A stretch of 18,004 nucleotides of DNA, taken from NCBI GenBank assembly GCA_041655055.1, contig JBBAGE010000033.1, forward strand, positions 1-18,004. The letters run 5' to 3'. Source of the stretch: JBBAGE01 sp041655055. Its GTDB lineage: Bacteria; Pseudomonadota; Alphaproteobacteria; Rhodobacterales; Rhodobacteraceae. The notes beneath the pieces were generated by a model. It was not told where the DNA came from. It made no database searches and saw only the letters and a list, made by a program, of their open reading frames with translations. The position numbers and the translations under genes were made by a program. Below, in pieces: positions 6,871-15,559 of the stretch; the stretch's first letter is position 1; each line of letters opens with the position of its first letter.

Positions 6871-7355
6871 TGCGCCAGATTGCCTGCCAACCGCTGACAC
6901 CCGCGGAATTTGCGCCCTTTGGCGACGTGCTGCAGGTGGGCATGGGCACGGCGCGGGTGATCAATCAGGGCATGGCCGAGCGGTTTCACGACCTTGCCCG
7001 GCTCGATTTCGGGCCGGGCGGGCGCGCGGGCCTGTCGATCTTTGCGGCCAAGCCGCGCAGCCTGCCGCTGCAACTTGATATGGTCGAACGCCACCCGGAC
7101 GGATCGCAGGCCTTTATCGCGATGGATGATGCGCCCTTTTTGATTGTCGTCGCGCCCGATCAGGGCGGTATCCCCGGCACCCCGCGGGCTTTCATCAGCA
7201 ATGGTGCGCAGGGGGTGAATTTCCTGCGCGGCACATGGCACGGGGTGCTGACGCCGCTGCACCCGCCCGGGCATTTCGCGGTGATCGACCGGATCGGTGA
7301 CAGCCCCAACCTGCAGGAACACTGGTTCACGGAACCTTGGTTGATCACCGCCTAG
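6867..7355 (+). CDS. allA: Ureidoglycolate lyase AllA
   Basis: Splits (S)-ureidoglycolate into glyoxylate and urea, the last reaction of the ureide pathway. The 162-residue protein carries the family motif ERHPDGSQAF at 74-83, followed by FLIVVAP (91-97), FLRGTWHGVLTPL (119-131) and DRIGDSPNLQEHW (141-153), all typical of AllA. Two ATG codons are adjacent: 6867 overlaps the previous stop (ATGA), and 6870 is equally possible. It is the third and last gene of the rightward operon. Its TAG stop (7353-7355) sits inside a CTAG that also gives the stop of the convergent permease gene, a four-base overlap. Confidence 0.93.
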   Translation: MMRQIACQPLTPAEFAPFGDVLQVGMGTARVINQGMAERFHDLARLDFGPGGRAGLSIFAAKPRSLPLQLDMVERHPDGSQAFIAMDDAPFLIVVAPDQGGIPGTPRAFISNGAQGVNFLRGTWHGVLTPLHPPGHFAVIDRIGDSPNLQEHWFTEPWLITA

Positions 7356-9883
7356 TCGCGCGCGCGCAGCATCTGGGCCGGGCGCACGCGCAGCGCACGC
7401 AGGGTAAACCACAGGCCCGACAGCATGGTAACGATCACGCCGCCCGCGACAATGGCGATGGCCGATACCGGTTCGAACTGAAACGGCACATCCATGACGA
7501 AACGCATGATCGCCCAGCCCGCCAGCGCGCCGGCTGCAATCGCCACGATGCCGGCGAATACCCCCACAAGCGCCGCGCGTAACGCGAAACTTGCCAGAAT
7601 TTCGGCCCGCGATGCGCCCAGCGTTTTCAGGATCGCGGCCTCATACCGGCGTGCAAGCTCGCCCGCCGCCGCCGCGCCGATCAGCACGATCGCCCCGGTG
7701 ATCAGCGTTGCCCCCGCGCCCACCGACGTGGCCGCCGCGATCGACCCAAGCAATTCGGCCACCCGGCCAATCGCCTCGCGCATATGGATCAGGGTGATAT
7801 TGGGAAAAGCACGGGCCAGATCGCGGCCAATCGCGGCTTCGGCCGCTTCATCCGCATAGATCGTGGCGATATGGCTATGCGGCGCACCAGCCAGCGCCGC
7901 CGGGTTCATCGACATCACGAACCCCATGCCGGCGGTGGAAAAATCGACCTCGCGAAACGATGTGATCGTGCCGGTGATATCGCGCCCCATGACGTTGAGC
8001 GTGATCATATCGCCCAGCACAAGGCCCAGCTCTGCCGCCTCGGACGCGCCGAAACTGATCTGGGGGGGCCCGTCGTAATCGGCAGGCCACCATTCGCCCT
8101 GGGTCAGGCGGGCATTATCGGGCTGGGTGGCGGAATAGGTCAGCCCCCGGTCGCCTTGCACGACCCAATGGCCCCCCGCCACTTCGCGCGCGGGGCGGCC
8201 GTTGATTTCCGTCACGACCCCGCGCAACATCGGCGCGGTTTCATAGGTGCTGACCGCCGGTGCATCGTCAAGCCGGGCGATCAGATCCGCTATCTGATCG
8301 CTTCGAATATCCACAACAAAATAGGATGGCGCGGCATCCGGCAGATCGCGGGCAATAGCGCCGCGCAGATTGTGATCGATCTGCCCGACCGCCGCGAGCA
8401 CCGACAGCCCCAACCCGAGCGAAAGCATGACAGCCATCGTTTCGCCCCCCGGGCCGCCCACCGATCCCAGCGCCAGCCGCGTAATCGTGCGCCCCCGCAG
8501 CGCCGATCGATGCGCCAGCCAACGTGCCATGCGCCGCACCAAAAGCGCCGCCAGAACCAAAATGACAAAAGCCCCCAAAATCCCGACCGCCGCGCCGAAT
8601 GCCAGCACCGGCACCCCGGTCAGAACCGCCGCCGCCGCCACCAGCACCGCCACCAGCGCGAGGTTCAGCGCGATCCACACCGGCCGGGGCCAGCCATGCA
8701 CCCCGATCCGCGCATCACGGTAAAGCGCTGCGGCGCGCAAATCCTGCGCCCGCGCCAGCGGCCACAAGGTGAAAATTGCCGCCGCCAATGCGCCATATAA
8801 TGCGGCCTCGGCCAGTGGCGCGGGATAAATGCCGATCGCCGCTGGAACCGGCAGCATTTCCGCCAACGCCGGCCCCGCCGCGACGGGCACCAAAGCCCCC
8901 AGCGTCAGCCCGATCAACAGCCCCAGCGCCGTCAACGCGCCGATTTGCAAGAAATAGACCCAAAATATGGTCCGCCTTTCGGCCCCCAGCGTTTTCAGCG
9001 TGGCAATCACCGCGGTTTTCCCATCGAGATAGGCCCGCACCGCCGCCGATACCCCGACACCGCCAACCGCCAGCCCCGCCAGCCCGACCAGCACCAGAAA
9101 CGCGCCCAGCCGTTCGACGAATTCCGACACACCGGGCGTGCCATTGCGCTGATCGCGCCAGCGCAGGCCATCGCCAACCGCATCGCGCGCCGCGGCGCGC
9201 AATGCATCAAGATCGGTTTGCGGCGCCAGCTGCAGCCGGTAACTGCTGTCAAACAAGGTGCCGGGCCGCAAGATGCCGGTCGCGTCCAACGCCGCGCGGT
9301 GCACAAGACTGCGCGGACCAAGCTCGAACCCTGCGGTATTGCTGTCCGGTTCGCGCAGCAGCGCGGCCATCAGCACGAAATCCTGCCCGCCGATGCGGAT
9401 CGGATCGCCGGGCGTCAGTTCCAGCCGGTCGATCAACATGCGGTCCAACACCGCGCCCGGAACCCCGTTTTCGCCCGCGAATGCCGTTTCAGGCGGGATC
9501 GGCGGGTCCAGAACCAGCGCACCATATAGCGGATAGGCATCGTCCACGGCCTTGACCTGCGTCAGGGCCCGATCCTCATCCGCGCCCTCGCCCGCGCTGA
9601 CCATCGACCGGAATTCGGCAATTTCCGACACGGCCTCGGCCCGGGTCTCCATCCAGGCGCGCTCGTCGGGCGTGGCAAAACGATAGGTCAGCGTGATGGC
9701 CGCATCGCCCCCCAAAAGCGCCGCGCCCTCGCGCGCAAGGCCGGCCTCGATGCTGGCGCGAACGCTGCCCACGGCGGCAATCGCGGCCACACCCAGCGCC
9801 AGACAGGCCAGAAACACGCGAAAACCGCGCAATCCGCCGCGCAATTCACGCCGGGCGATCCGCGCCGCGATGCGCAGGCTCAT
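7352..9883 (-). CDS. ABC transporter permease, FtsX-like (YbbP family)
   Basis: Large inner-membrane permease of the MacB/FtsX type, 843 residues, partner of the ATPase encoded just upstream. A membrane helix at about 21-40 is followed by a long periplasmic domain. There are then two FtsX units, roughly 255-370 and 715-840, each with the pattern 'xAxLKTLGAxRxxI' after its first helix (IATLKTLGAERRTIF and AAILKTLGASRAEIL). A further pair of hydrophobic segments lies between about 400 and 510. It starts inside the ATPase stop (ATGA). Permease and ATPase beside tesA is the E. coli ybbP-ybbA-tesA arrangement, often annotated as a transporter acting on lipid or hydrophobic compounds; the substrate is not known. 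Most of the protein is alanine, leucine and glycine rich. Confidence 0.88.
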   Translation of the reverse strand: MSLRIAARIARRELRGGLRGFRVFLACLALGVAAIAAVGSVRASIEAGLAREGAALLGGDAAITLTYRFATPDERAWMETRAEAVSEIAEFRSMVSAGEGADEDRALTQVKAVDDAYPLYGALVLDPPIPPETAFAGENGVPGAVLDRMLIDRLELTPGDPIRIGGQDFVLMAALLREPDSNTAGFELGPRSLVHRAALDATGILRPGTLFDSSYRLQLAPQTDLDALRAAARDAVGDGLRWRDQRNGTPGVSEFVERLGAFLVLVGLAGLAVGGVGVSAAVRAYLDGKTAVIATLKTLGAERRTIFWVYFLQIGALTALGLLIGLTLGALVPVAAGPALAEMLPVPAAIGIYPAPLAEAALYGALAAAIFTLWPLARAQDLRAAALYRDARIGVHGWPRPVWIALNLALVAVLVAAAAVLTGVPVLAFGAAVGILGAFVILVLAALLVRRMARWLAHRSALRGRTITRLALGSVGGPGGETMAVMLSLGLGLSVLAAVGQIDHNLRGAIARDLPDAAPSYFVVDIRSDQIADLIARLDDAPAVSTYETAPMLRGVVTEINGRPAREVAGGHWVVQGDRGLTYSATQPDNARLTQGEWWPADYDGPPQISFGASEAAELGLVLGDMITLNVMGRDITGTITSFREVDFSTAGMGFVMSMNPAALAGAPHSHIATIYADEAAEAAIGRDLARAFPNITLIHMREAIGRVAELLGSIAAATSVGAGATLITGAIVLIGAAAAGELARRYEAAILKTLGASRAEILASFALRAALVGVFAGIVAIAAGALAGWAIMRFVMDVPFQFEPVSAIAIVAGGVIVTMLSGLWFTLRALRVRPAQMLRARD

Positions 9884-10569
9884 TGCGCGGCCTCGGCCTG
9901 CAGGTCGATCCGGCCATCGGCCAGCCGCACGATCCGGTCACAGCGTGCCGCCAGTTCCGGCGCATGGGTAACCAGCACGATCGTCGTGCCATGCCGTTCG
10001 CGCAGGCCAAAGATCAAATCCATGATCGCCTCGCCATTCGCGCCATCAAGGTTGCCGGTGGGTTCATCCGCCAGCAAAATTTCGGGCCGCGGTGCTGCCG
10101 CACGCGCCAGTGCCACGCGCTGTTGTTCACCCCCCGAAAGCTGTGCAGGATAATGGCCCAGCCGCGCGCCCAGCCCGACGGCGCGCAATTCGGCCTCGGC
10201 CCGGGCAAAGGCATCGGGGGCGCCAGCCAGTTCCAGCGGGGTTGCGACATTTTCAAGCGCCGTCATGGTGGGAATCAGGTGGAATGATTGGAACACGACC
10301 CCCATATGATGCCTGCGAAAACGGGCCAGCGCATCTTCGTCCATTGCGGTGAAATCATGGCCCAACACCGAAACCTGCCCCCCTGTGGCGCGCTCAAGCC
10401 CGCCCAGCAACATGAGGAGAGAGGATTTGCCCGAGCCCGAAGGCCCGATCAGCCCGACAGTTTCACCGCGCCGGATATCGAGCGTGATGCCATGCAAGAT
10501 ATCCACCGTCCCGGCATTGCCGCTCAGGCTCAGGGCGGCGTTTCGCAGCGCAATAATCGTCTCACTCAT
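9880..10569 (-). CDS. ABC transporter ATP-binding protein (YbbA/LolD-like)
   Basis: Cytoplasmic ATPase for the FtsX-like permease that follows. The 229-residue protein has Walker A GPSGSGKSS at 42-50, Q-loop VFQSFHLIPTMTALENV (92-108, typical of the LolD/MacB/YbbA group), signature LSGGE at 144-148, Walker B LLADEPTGNLD (165-175) and switch histidine at 202. The frame is open to an ATG at 10689, but the start at 10569 (MSETIIALRN) gives the normal family length, and the longer form would run into tesA on the other strand. LolD is the alternative name, but the 840-residue permease and the tesA neighbour favour the YbbA type. Confidence 0.92.
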   Translation of the reverse strand: MSETIIALRNAALSLSGNAGTVDILHGITLDIRRGETVGLIGPSGSGKSSLLMLLGGLERATGGQVSVLGHDFTAMDEDALARFRRHHMGVVFQSFHLIPTMTALENVATPLELAGAPDAFARAEAELRAVGLGARLGHYPAQLSGGEQQRVALARAAAPRPEILLADEPTGNLDGANGEAIMDLIFGLRERHGTTIVLVTHAPELAARCDRIVRLADGRIDLQAEAAQ

Positions 10570-10618
10570 CAAATCGGCCTTCTTGTTCAGCTTTGGGCAA
10601 TATGGGGGCTTGGTGCGG
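10570..10618. promoter_or_regulatory. Short divergent intergenic region between the ABC ATPase gene and tesA
   Basis: Only 49 bases separate the two divergent starts, so their promoters must overlap or lie in the neighbouring coding sequence. A GGGGG run (10604-10608) is the likely ribosome site for tesA. It stands 10 bases from the ATG at 10619 but only four from an in-frame GTG at 10613. I see no clear -35/-10 pair. Confidence 0.4.
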
Positions 10619-11248
10619 ATGGGCAAGGCCGCATTGGCGGTTTTGCTGCTGGCCCCCGCCGGGGCGGGCGCGGGAACGGTAACGATCACCGCGCTGGGGG
10701 ATAGTCTGACCCATGGTTACGGGCTGGCGCAGGGCGATGGATTCGTGCCGCAATTGCAAGAATGGCTGACGGATCAGGGCGCGGATGTGCGCGTGATCAA
10801 TGCGGGCGTGTCGGGCGATACCACCGCGGGCGCACGCGCGCGGGTGGAATGGGCGCTGGCCGATGGGCCCGATGCCGTGATCGTGGCGCTTGGCGGCAAT
10901 GATGTGCTGCGCGGCCTGCCCGCCGATGCGGCGCGCGAAAATCTGGCCGCGATTCTTGCGACCGCAGCGCCGCAGCCGGTCTTGTTGGTGGGCATCGCCG
11001 CGCCGGGCAATTTCGGCGCCGCCTATCAGGCCGAATTCGATACGCTCTATGCCGATCTGGCGCAGGAATTCGATACGCTGCTCTACCCGGATTTTCTGGG
11101 CCCGCTGCGCGATGCGCAATCCGATGCCGCCGCCCGCGGTCAATGGGTGCAGGCCGATGGCATTCACCCCAATCGCGATGGGGTGGCGCGGATTGTCGCC
11201 GATATGGGGCCGCTCGTGTTGGATCTGATCGCGCGCGCCGCCCCCTAG
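10619..11248 (+). CDS. tesA: Periplasmic GDSL arylesterase / acyl-CoA thioesterase I-like (TesA)
   Basis: SGNH hydrolase that cleaves acyl esters or thioesters. The 209-residue protein begins with a signal peptide (hydrophobic run 4-16, probable cleavage after Ala-Gly-Ala near 18), so it acts in the periplasm. The four SGNH blocks are present: GDSLTHGYG at 27-35 with the nucleophile Ser29, Gly66 in NAGVSGDT, GGND at 92-95, and DGIHPN at 180-185 with the catalytic pair Asp180 and His183. The start at 10619 is chosen because it leaves a normal signal peptide; GTG 10613 would add two residues, one of them basic. It is divergent from the ABC pair usually found beside tesA, and it converges on ccoS with nine bases between the stops. 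Confidence 0.92.
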   Translation: MGKAALAVLLLAPAGAGAGTVTITALGDSLTHGYGLAQGDGFVPQLQEWLTDQGADVRVINAGVSGDTTAGARARVEWALADGPDAVIVALGGNDVLRGLPADAARENLAAILATAAPQPVLLVGIAAPGNFGAAYQAEFDTLYADLAQEFDTLLYPDFLGPLRDAQSDAAARGQWVQADGIHPNRDGVARIVADMGPLVLDLIARAAP

Positions 11249-11257
11249 CGCCGCCGC

Positions 11258-11416
11258 TCAGGCGCGCGGCACGTCATCGTAATCATCGGCCAGAATGCGG
11301 TGGCTGTCGCCCTCGGGGTCATCGAATTGCTGGCTGCGCAGTGCCCAGACAAAGGCCGCAAGCCCAAGCCCGCCCAAAAACAGCGAAATCGGGATCAGAT
11401 AGCCAAGAATTTCCAT
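11258..11416 (-). CDS. ccoS: cbb3 oxidase maturation protein CcoS (FixS)
   Basis: Small membrane protein needed for cofactor insertion into cbb3 cytochrome oxidase. I translated it by hand, since it is short (52 residues from this start): MEILGYLIPISLFLGGLGLA, one membrane helix to about residue 26, then WALRSQQFDDPEGDSHRIL and an acidic tail. The WALRSQQFDDPEGD segment right after the helix is the CcoS hallmark. It is the last gene of ccoGHIS and starts ten bases after the ccoI stop. The ATG at 11419 directly upstream is possible, but the GGGGG ribosome site (11422-11426) stands at the better distance from 11416. No function other than the family role is implied. Confidence 0.93.
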   Translation of the reverse strand: MEILGYLIPISLFLGGLGLAAFVWALRSQQFDDPEGDSHRILADDYDDVPRA

Positions 11417-11425
11417 CATTGCCCC

Positions 11426-13609
11426 CTATTTCAGCCGCAGCGCATTCAGCGACACCGTGATCGATGACAGCGACATGGCCAGCGCCGCCGCCAGCGGCGT
11501 GGCAAAACCCAACAGCGCAATCGGCACGGCCACGACGTTATAAAGCCCCGAAATCGCAAAGTTTTCCCGTATCCGGCGGGTGGATTTTTCCGCGATCCGC
11601 ACGGCTTCGGAAATCGGGGCAATGTCGCGGCCCAGCAGCACGATATCCGATGCCACCCGCGCCGCATCCAGCGCCGATGCGGGCGAAACCGACACATGTG
11701 CCGCCGCCAGCGCCGCCGTGTCATTCAGCCCGTCGCCCACCATCAGCACGCGCCGGCCCGCCGCGCTCATGTCCATGATCAGCGCGGCTTTATCCTGCGG
11801 CAGGGCCTCGGCCCGCCAATCGGCAATGCCCAGACGCTGCGCCAGTTCCGATACCGCGCCCGGCACGTCGCCTGACAACAGCATCACATGTTTGCCCTGC
11901 GCGGTCAGCTTTTCCACCACGTCGGCCGCGCCCGGGCGCAGACGGTCGGCAAAGGTAAAGGCGCGCGGCGCCGCATCCCCGATCGCCAGATAGGTGGCCG
12001 TCACATCGCGCGGCGTTGCCCCCACCCAGCCCGCGCGGCCAAAGCGCACAATCTGCCCGCGCCAGCGCCCTTCGACGCCGTAGCCGGGCACTTCGCGCAG
12101 ATCGTCAACCTTGGCGGGATGCACCCCCGCCGCCCGCGCGCCCTGCGCCAATGCCTGCGACAGCGGATGCGCCGATGCGCCAGCCAATGCGGCGGCCACT
12201 TGCAGCGCCTCGCGCGGATGATCGGCCAGATTGGTGGGTTCGGGCGCGCCCAGCGTCAGCGTGCCGGTTTTGTCGAAAACAACGGTATCCACCTCGGCCA
12301 GACGTTCCAGCGCGGTGCCATTCTTGATCAACAGGCCCTTGCGAAACAGCTTGCCCGAAGCCGCCGTGACCACCGCCGGAACCGCCAGCCCCAGCGCGCA
12401 GGGGCAGGTGATGATCAACACCGCCGCCGCGATATTGACCGCCAGCCGCACATCCCCCTGGGAAATCCACAGCCAGACCAGAAAGGCGCTGAACGCCAAC
12501 ACATGCACCAGCGGCGAATAGGCCCGCGCAGCGCGATCGGCCAGCGATGTATAGCGCGTGCGCGCGCTTTCGGCCACGGCCACCAGATCGGCCATCCGGT
12601 GCAACGAGCTGTCCTTGCCCGCCGCCGTCACCCGCACCACCAGCGGGCCGGTCAGATTGACCTCGCCGGCGCTGACCACCGTATCGGGGCCGGCCCAGGC
12701 GGGCAGGCTTTCGCCGGTCAAAAGCGAGCGGTCGATTTCGGTCGTGCCGTCGGTCACCACGCCGTCAACGGGCACGCGCCCGCCCGGGCGCACGCGCACC
12801 AGATCGCCGGGTTGCAGATCAACGACATTCACGGTTTCCTCGCCCGTATCCATCAGCCGCTGTGCGCGCGGCACCTCCAGCGCGGCCAGTTCCTGCGCGG
12901 CCGAACGCGCAATCGCGCGGGTGCGGAAATCCAGATACCGCCCGCCCAAAAGGAAAAACGTCAGCATCACCGCCGCATCGAAATAGGCGTGATGGCCGGA
13001 ATGGATGGTCTCATAGACCGAAATCCCCGACGCCAGGATCAGCGCGAGCGAGATCGGCACATCCATCCCCAGCCGCCGCGCCCTGAGCGCGGCCCAGGCG
13101 CTACGGAAAAATGGCTGGCCCGAAAAGGCGACCGTGGGCAGCGCAATCGCCGCCGACACCCAGTGAAACAGATCGCGCGTTGCATCCTCGGCCCCCGACC
13201 AGACCGCCACCGACAGCAACATCACGTTCATCATCGCAAAAAACGCGACGCCCAGCCGCATCAGCAGATCGCGCCCCTGCCGATCGGTTTCGGTCATCGA
13301 CAATACGCCCGGATCGAGTTCCAGCGCTTCATAGCCCAGCTTGTCGAGCCGTTCGATCAGCGCCTCGGGGGTGACGCTTGCATCGGCCTCAACGCTCACA
13401 CGTTTGAGCGTCAGGTTAACCCGCGCCGAACCCACGCCCGGATGACGCGCCAGATCGCGTTCGACCGTGGAAATACAGGCCGCACAGTGCACACCGGGCA
13501 TCGACAGCAAAATCCGCGCGCCCTTGGCATCGCGCGCCGCCGCCAGATCTTCGGCACCCGGGGCGGCGACGCAGGCGGGGCAGGCAGAAATCGGTGCGGA
13601 TACGGCCAT
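11426..13609 (-). CDS. ccoI: Copper-translocating P1B-type ATPase CcoI (FixI)
   Basis: Inner-membrane copper-exporting P-type ATPase of the type that supplies copper for assembly of the CuB centre of cbb3 oxidase. The 727-residue protein has an N-terminal CPAC (10-13) and a heavy-metal domain with HCAAC at 41-45. The actuator motif TGES lies at 298-301, and the membrane metal site CPC at 402-404. The phosphorylation loop DKTGTLT (446-452, Asp446), nucleotide-binding His-Pro (481-482) and hinge GDGLNDTAAL (625-634) are all present. All catalytic residues are intact. A GAGGA ribosome site overlaps the end of ccoH, and ccoS follows at once. The two extra cysteines at the N-terminus are usual in the CcoI group, and the gene context separates it from the detoxification ATPase CopA. 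Confidence 0.96.
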   Translation of the reverse strand: MAVSAPISACPACVAAPGAEDLAAARDAKGARILLSMPGVHCAACISTVERDLARHPGVGSARVNLTLKRVSVEADASVTPEALIERLDKLGYEALELDPGVLSMTETDRQGRDLLMRLGVAFFAMMNVMLLSVAVWSGAEDATRDLFHWVSAAIALPTVAFSGQPFFRSAWAALRARRLGMDVPISLALILASGISVYETIHSGHHAYFDAAVMLTFFLLGGRYLDFRTRAIARSAAQELAALEVPRAQRLMDTGEETVNVVDLQPGDLVRVRPGGRVPVDGVVTDGTTEIDRSLLTGESLPAWAGPDTVVSAGEVNLTGPLVVRVTAAGKDSSLHRMADLVAVAESARTRYTSLADRAARAYSPLVHVLAFSAFLVWLWISQGDVRLAVNIAAAVLIITCPCALGLAVPAVVTAASGKLFRKGLLIKNGTALERLAEVDTVVFDKTGTLTLGAPEPTNLADHPREALQVAAALAGASAHPLSQALAQGARAAGVHPAKVDDLREVPGYGVEGRWRGQIVRFGRAGWVGATPRDVTATYLAIGDAAPRAFTFADRLRPGAADVVEKLTAQGKHVMLLSGDVPGAVSELAQRLGIADWRAEALPQDKAALIMDMSAAGRRVLMVGDGLNDTAALAAAHVSVSPASALDAARVASDIVLLGRDIAPISEAVRIAEKSTRRIRENFAISGLYNVVAVPIALLGFATPLAAALAMSLSSITVSLNALRLK

Positions 13610-13611
13610 GG

Positions 13612-14076
13612 CTATTCCTCCTTCACGTGAAACACGACACGCCGTCGAAATTCGGTTCCATCATAGGCGGTGGCCTGCATCCGGAAATTCCAGTTGCCCG
13701 GCGCAAGCGCCCCAGCTTCGGCCAGATAATCGCGTCCGTCAAACCTGAACTGCGGGGTCGTATCCTGCGCCGTCGATGTCGGGCGGCCCAGAATGCCGCC
13801 AATCTCGCGCGCCTCGACCGGGTTGCCGGCCGCATCCCGGATCGAAAGGCGCAGGTTTTCGCCCTCGGCCACGGCGCTGACCTGCCAGCCCAGCCGTTCC
13901 TGCGCGGCGCGTTCAAGATCAAAGGTCTGGTTGGCGATGTAAGAGCTTTGGACCTCCAGCCCCGGAAAGGTCGAAATCGCCTTGAACGCCATCAACAGAT
14001 TGACCGAAATAATCAGCCCAAAGGCCGAGGCCACGATGATGAACACCTTTTTGCCGGTCAGTTCGCGCGTTGCCAT
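13612..14076 (-). CDS. ccoH: cbb3 oxidase assembly protein CcoH (FixH)
   Basis: Membrane-anchored assembly factor of cbb3 oxidase, 154 residues. It has a short cytoplasmic N-terminus (MATRELTGKK), a single helix at about 11-34 ending in a FPGLEV segment (38-43), and a periplasmic domain of about 115 residues. The domain includes NWNFRMQATAYDGTEF and a C-terminal strand RRRVVFHVKEE, as in the FixH family. The ATG at 14076 lies one base after the ccoG stop (TGATATG), which decides the start; upstream in-frame ATGs at 14091 and 14112 lie inside ccoG. The ccoI start follows two bases after the stop. Confidence 0.92.
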   Translation of the reverse strand: MATRELTGKKVFIIVASAFGLIISVNLLMAFKAISTFPGLEVQSSYIANQTFDLERAAQERLGWQVSAVAEGENLRLSIRDAAGNPVEAREIGGILGRPTSTAQDTTPQFRFDGRDYLAEAGALAPGNWNFRMQATAYDGTEFRRRVVFHVKEE

Positions 14077-14077
14077 A

Positions 14078-15517
14078 TCATTGCCCTTTCCCATGGAAAA
14101 CCGTGTCGGCATGCGCCCGGCCGCCGCTGTTCAGCTCTTCGATCCAGAAACGGAAATTGCTTTGCGCCGCAGTCACGGGCACCGATCCCGCGGGCGCAGT
14201 GACATAGACCCGCTGGATCAGCATTTCATCGGCGGGCACCTGGATCATATCGCCCTCGACCCCCTCGATCTGGACATCGAACGTCGGATCGCCGGTGATC
14301 GACAGCACAAAGGGGCGCTCATGCCCATGTTTGTTGCGGATGCGCAGATCGTATGTATTGCGCAACGTGCCATCCGCAAGCGTCACGTTGATCGGATTGC
14401 GCACGGGCGCAACGGAAAGCTCGACATCCGAGCGGATGAACAGCGCAAACACCAGCCCCGCCCCGATCAGCGCCCATAGCGTGGTATAAAGTATCGTGCG
14501 GGGGCGGAAAATATGCTTCCAGATCGGACGCGGCGGTTCACCCGCCCGTTCCGCCGTTTCATCGGTCAGCGCCATATAATCAATCAGCCCGCGCGGCTTG
14601 CCGATCTTGTCCATCACATCGTCGCAGGCATCGATACACAGCGCACAGGTAATACATTCAAGCTGTTGGCCGTTGCGAATATCGATCCCCATCGGGCAGA
14701 CATTCACGCAGGCCATGCAATCGATGCAATCGCCCTGGGACTGAATTTGGGGCGCATCAACTTCGGGTTTGCGCAATTTACCGCGCGGCTCGCCGCGCCA
14801 GTCGCGATAGGCCACGGTGATCGTGTCGGGATCCATCATCGCCGCCTGAATCCGCGGCCACGGACAGGCGTAAATGCAGATCTGTTCGCGCGCGAAGCCG
14901 CCGAAAAAGAACGTCGTCGCGGTCAGGATGAACAGGGTAATATAGGCAACACTATGTGCCTGCAGCGTGAACAGATCGACAAAAAGCCTCGGCGCATCGG
15001 CGAAATAGAAAACCCAGGCTCCGCCGGTGCCCATCGCGATCACCAGCCACAACAGCCATTTCGTCAGCCGCAGCCGCAGTTTGCGCAGGTTCCAGTCCTG
15101 CCGGAACAGGCGCAGGCGATTGTTGCGATCGCCTTCGATCCAGCGTTCCACCAGAATGAACAGATCGGTCCAGACCGTTTGCGGGCAGGCATAGCCACAC
15201 CACACCCGCCCCAGCGCCGAGGTGAACAAAAACAGCCCAAGCCCCGCCATGATCAAAAGCCCGGCAATGAAATAGAATTCATGCGGCCAGATTTCGATCC
15301 AGAAAAAGAAAAAGCGTCGATTCGCCAGATCGACCAGCACCGCCTGCGATGGCAGTTCCGGGCCGCGATCCCAGCGCAGCCATGGCGTGATATAATAGAT
15401 CGCAAGCGTGAAGCCCATGATCAGCCATTTCAGGTTGCGAAATTTGCCTTTGACCCGGCGCGGAAAGATCGGCTCGCGCGCGGCATAAAGGTTTGGGGGC
15501 GTATCTGTCGTGCTCAT
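14078..15517 (-). CDS. ccoG: Cytochrome c oxidase accessory protein CcoG (FixG/RdxA), polyferredoxin
   Basis: Membrane iron-sulphur protein implicated in cbb3 oxidase assembly, where it is reported to reduce copper. The 479-residue protein has membrane helices at about 32-48, 80-100, 153-173, 188-208 and 343-362. Two ferredoxin clusters follow: Cys264, 267, 270, 274 and Cys288, 291, 294, 298. Further cysteines at WCGYACPQTVW (106-116) and CIYACPW (214-220) are in the conserved CcoG positions. The C-terminal region is an immunoglobulin-like periplasmic domain. The frame is open to 15595, but the ATG at 15517 (MSTTDTPPNLYAAREPIF) gives the family length and lies downstream of the candidate FNR promoter. 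It is the first gene of ccoGHIS. Confidence 0.95.
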   Translation of the reverse strand: MSTTDTPPNLYAAREPIFPRRVKGKFRNLKWLIMGFTLAIYYITPWLRWDRGPELPSQAVLVDLANRRFFFFWIEIWPHEFYFIAGLLIMAGLGLFLFTSALGRVWCGYACPQTVWTDLFILVERWIEGDRNNRLRLFRQDWNLRKLRLRLTKWLLWLVIAMGTGGAWVFYFADAPRLFVDLFTLQAHSVAYITLFILTATTFFFGGFAREQICIYACPWPRIQAAMMDPDTITVAYRDWRGEPRGKLRKPEVDAPQIQSQGDCIDCMACVNVCPMGIDIRNGQQLECITCALCIDACDDVMDKIGKPRGLIDYMALTDETAERAGEPPRPIWKHIFRPRTILYTTLWALIGAGLVFALFIRSDVELSVAPVRNPINVTLADGTLRNTYDLRIRNKHGHERPFVLSITGDPTFDVQIEGVEGDMIQVPADEMLIQRVYVTAPAGSVPVTAAQSNFRFWIEELNSGGRAHADTVFHGKGQ

Positions 15518-15553
15518 CCGAGTGCCTTTCCCCGGTCTGGTCGCGTCTTGCGC

Positions 15554-15559
15554 GTTATG
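15554..15559 (-). promoter_or_regulatory. Candidate -10 element of the ccoGHIS promoter
   Basis: The minus strand reads CATAAC here, four of six matches to TATAAT. It is placed where a class II FNR-dependent promoter needs it: if the FNR site centre (15588.5) is at -41.5, transcription starts at 15547 and the -12 to -7 hexamer is exactly 15559-15554. There is no -35 consensus, as expected for an activator-dependent promoter. The position of the transcript start is inferred. Confidence 0.55.

Noticed and set aside
7784..8800. A 338-codon plus-strand frame opposite the permease gene
   Set aside because: It is a shadow of a well-formed FtsX-like permease, with Arg/His/Gln-rich composition and no ribosome site of note.
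10349..10618. A 90-residue N-terminal extension of TesA
   Set aside because: It is antisense to the ATPase gene and would bury the clear signal peptide that begins at 10619.
10570..10689. A 40-residue N-terminal extension of the ABC ATPase
   Set aside because: It would overlap the tesA signal peptide on the other strand, and the ATPase fold is complete from 10569.
11888..13630. A 580-codon open frame on the plus strand opposite ccoI
   Set aside because: The minus-strand frame encodes a complete CcoI with every P-type ATPase motif. The plus-strand product is rich in Arg, His, Gln and Pro with no recognisable domain, which is typical of antisense frames in GC-rich coding DNA.
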